Shown: piece after piece, positions 23,199-23,468 of the stretch
Numbering within the stretch: position 1 is the stretch's first letter
Layout: each line of letters opens with the position of its first letter
Assembly: GCA_964531745.1 (NCBI GenBank)
Contig: CAZHFX010000014.1
Location: forward strand, 1-23,468
DNA from: JACRFW01 sp964531745
Lineage (GTDB): Bacteria; Patescibacteriota; Patescibacteriia; Magasanikbacterales; GWA2-37-8
DNA: 23,468 bases
Reading direction: 5' to 3'
The notes under the pieces: model-generated
Told to the model about the DNA's origin: nothing
Database searches by the model: none
Seen by the model: the letters and a program-made list of their open reading frames with translations, nothing else
Position numbers and translations under genes: made by a program

Positions 23199-23240
23199 AA
23201 ACAGTAGTGCCCCCCCTTAATAAGGGGGGCACTACTGTTT
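23199..23240. terminator. Long hairpin terminator downstream of tRNA-fMet
   Basis: AAACAGTAGTGC plus a C run (23199-23216) pairs with a G run plus GCACTACTGTTT (23224-23240): 17 pairs, one bulged C, TTAATAA loop. It begins 3 nt after the tRNA 3' end on the minus strand. T-rich flanks are short. It also insulates the island from the tRNA. Confidence 0.7.
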
Positions 23241-23242
23241 AG

Positions 23243-23316
23243 TTGCGGGGGTGGGATTTGAACCCACGACCTCAGGGTTATGGGCCCTGCGAGCTGCCGG
23301 GCTGCTCTACCCCGCT
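23243..23316 (-). tRNA. Initiator tRNA-fMet (anticodon CAT)
   Basis: A 74-nt cloverleaf: acceptor GCGGGG/CCCCGC, D-arm GAGC/GCTC, anticodon arm CAGGG-CCCATAA-CCCTG with CAT, and T-arm GTGGG-TTCAAAT-CCCAC. Two initiator marks are present: the first acceptor pair is a mismatch (A1 against A72, where most bacteria have C1 against A72), and the anticodon stem has three consecutive G-C pairs. The 3' CCA is not encoded and must be added after transcription. Confidence 0.96.
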
Positions 23317-23340
23317 ATTTATCTGCTCTAAAGCAACTCA

Positions 23341-23369
23341 ATGGTACATTAGTTATGACGAAATGTCAA
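23341..23369 (-). promoter_or_regulatory. Promoter of tRNA-fMet
   Basis: TTGACA (23369-23364), 17-bp spacer, TACCAT (23346-23341) on the minus strand. The predicted start is about 15-20 nt before the tRNA 5' end. Confidence 0.7.
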
Positions 23370-23425
23370 GAAAATAAAGGGTTCGCGCAAAGGACGGTAA
23401 GGGGTAATCGCTCGACTCCCATCCG

Positions 23426-23467
23426 TCAAAAATAAAACAGGATCATAGCATCCTGTTTTATTTTTGA
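23426..23467. terminator. Bidirectional terminator hairpin at the window end
   Basis: A perfect 18-bp inverted repeat (23426-23443 with 23450-23467, CATAGC loop). Each arm is A-rich outside and ends GGAT/ATCC inside, giving a T tract in both directions. The gene it serves lies beyond the window. Confidence 0.75.
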
Positions 23468-23468
23468 G

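Noticed and set aside
23243..23270. Use of tRNA-fMet as an integration site with a duplicated att sequence
   Set aside because: No copy of the tRNA 3' end is found at the left edge of the island around 20400-20500, and no integrase gene is present.
23380..23430. A T-arm-like stretch (CTCGACTCCC) and GACGG/CCGTC pair suggesting a second tRNA
   Set aside because: The T-stem does not pair, and no D-arm or anticodon arm can be drawn.
1..23468. CRISPR arrays, insertion sequences or transposases
   Set aside because: No regularly spaced repeats and no transposase-like proteins were seen.

Overview
The window looks like chromosome from a small-genome bacterium of the Patescibacteria / Candidate Phyla Radiation type, probably Parcubacteria-like. 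This is an inference from gene content: stand-alone rpoB-rpoC, a DsbA/VKOR pair, a SpoIID-like protein, a PIF1 helicase with an added C-terminal DNA-binding segment, and many genes with no Shine-Dalgarno sequence. A run of exactly 100 N (22273-22372) shows that this is an assembly scaffold.

Left part (1-6360, minus strand): rpoC, cut by the window edge, and complete rpoB. They share a consensus promoter at 6659-6687 and a leader of about 290 nt that carries hairpins and an attenuator-like terminator. The 1 kb divergent spacer (6361-7369) also holds three DnaA-box-like 9-mers. On the plus strand it encodes a 180-225 nt rod-shaped RNA with its own promoter and terminator, which I read as a probable 6S RNA.

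Middle (7370-18713): ftsK, a RodZ-like HTH/membrane protein, recA, a DsbA-like thiol oxidoreductase overlapping a VKOR homologue, a small membrane protein plus a bacterial PH-domain protein, a SpoIID-like protein on the minus strand, a polysaccharide flippase, an AI-2E/PerM-family membrane protein and a GT-C-like membrane protein. Most are envelope, division or chromosome functions. Several have an extended -10 box (TGnTATAAT) only about 8-14 bp before the start codon, implying leaderless or nearly leaderless mRNAs.

Right part: a PIF1-family helicase (minus) is followed by a clearly AT-richer island (about 20480-23160) holding an unusual restriction-modification system. The modification gene encodes a complete LexA-type repressor (winged helix, Ala-Gly cleavage site, Ser-Lys dyad) fused in frame to a beta-class DNA methyltransferase. 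Facing it is a controller-protein (Xre) gene overlapping an endonuclease gene that the N gap interrupts. The two transcription units end on one bidirectional terminator hairpin overlapping both stop codons. LexA self-cleavage is normally triggered by RecA on damaged DNA, so the layout suggests a restriction system wired to the DNA-damage response. That link is inference. The window closes with an initiator tRNA-fMet (minus) with its own promoter, flanked by strong hairpin terminators.
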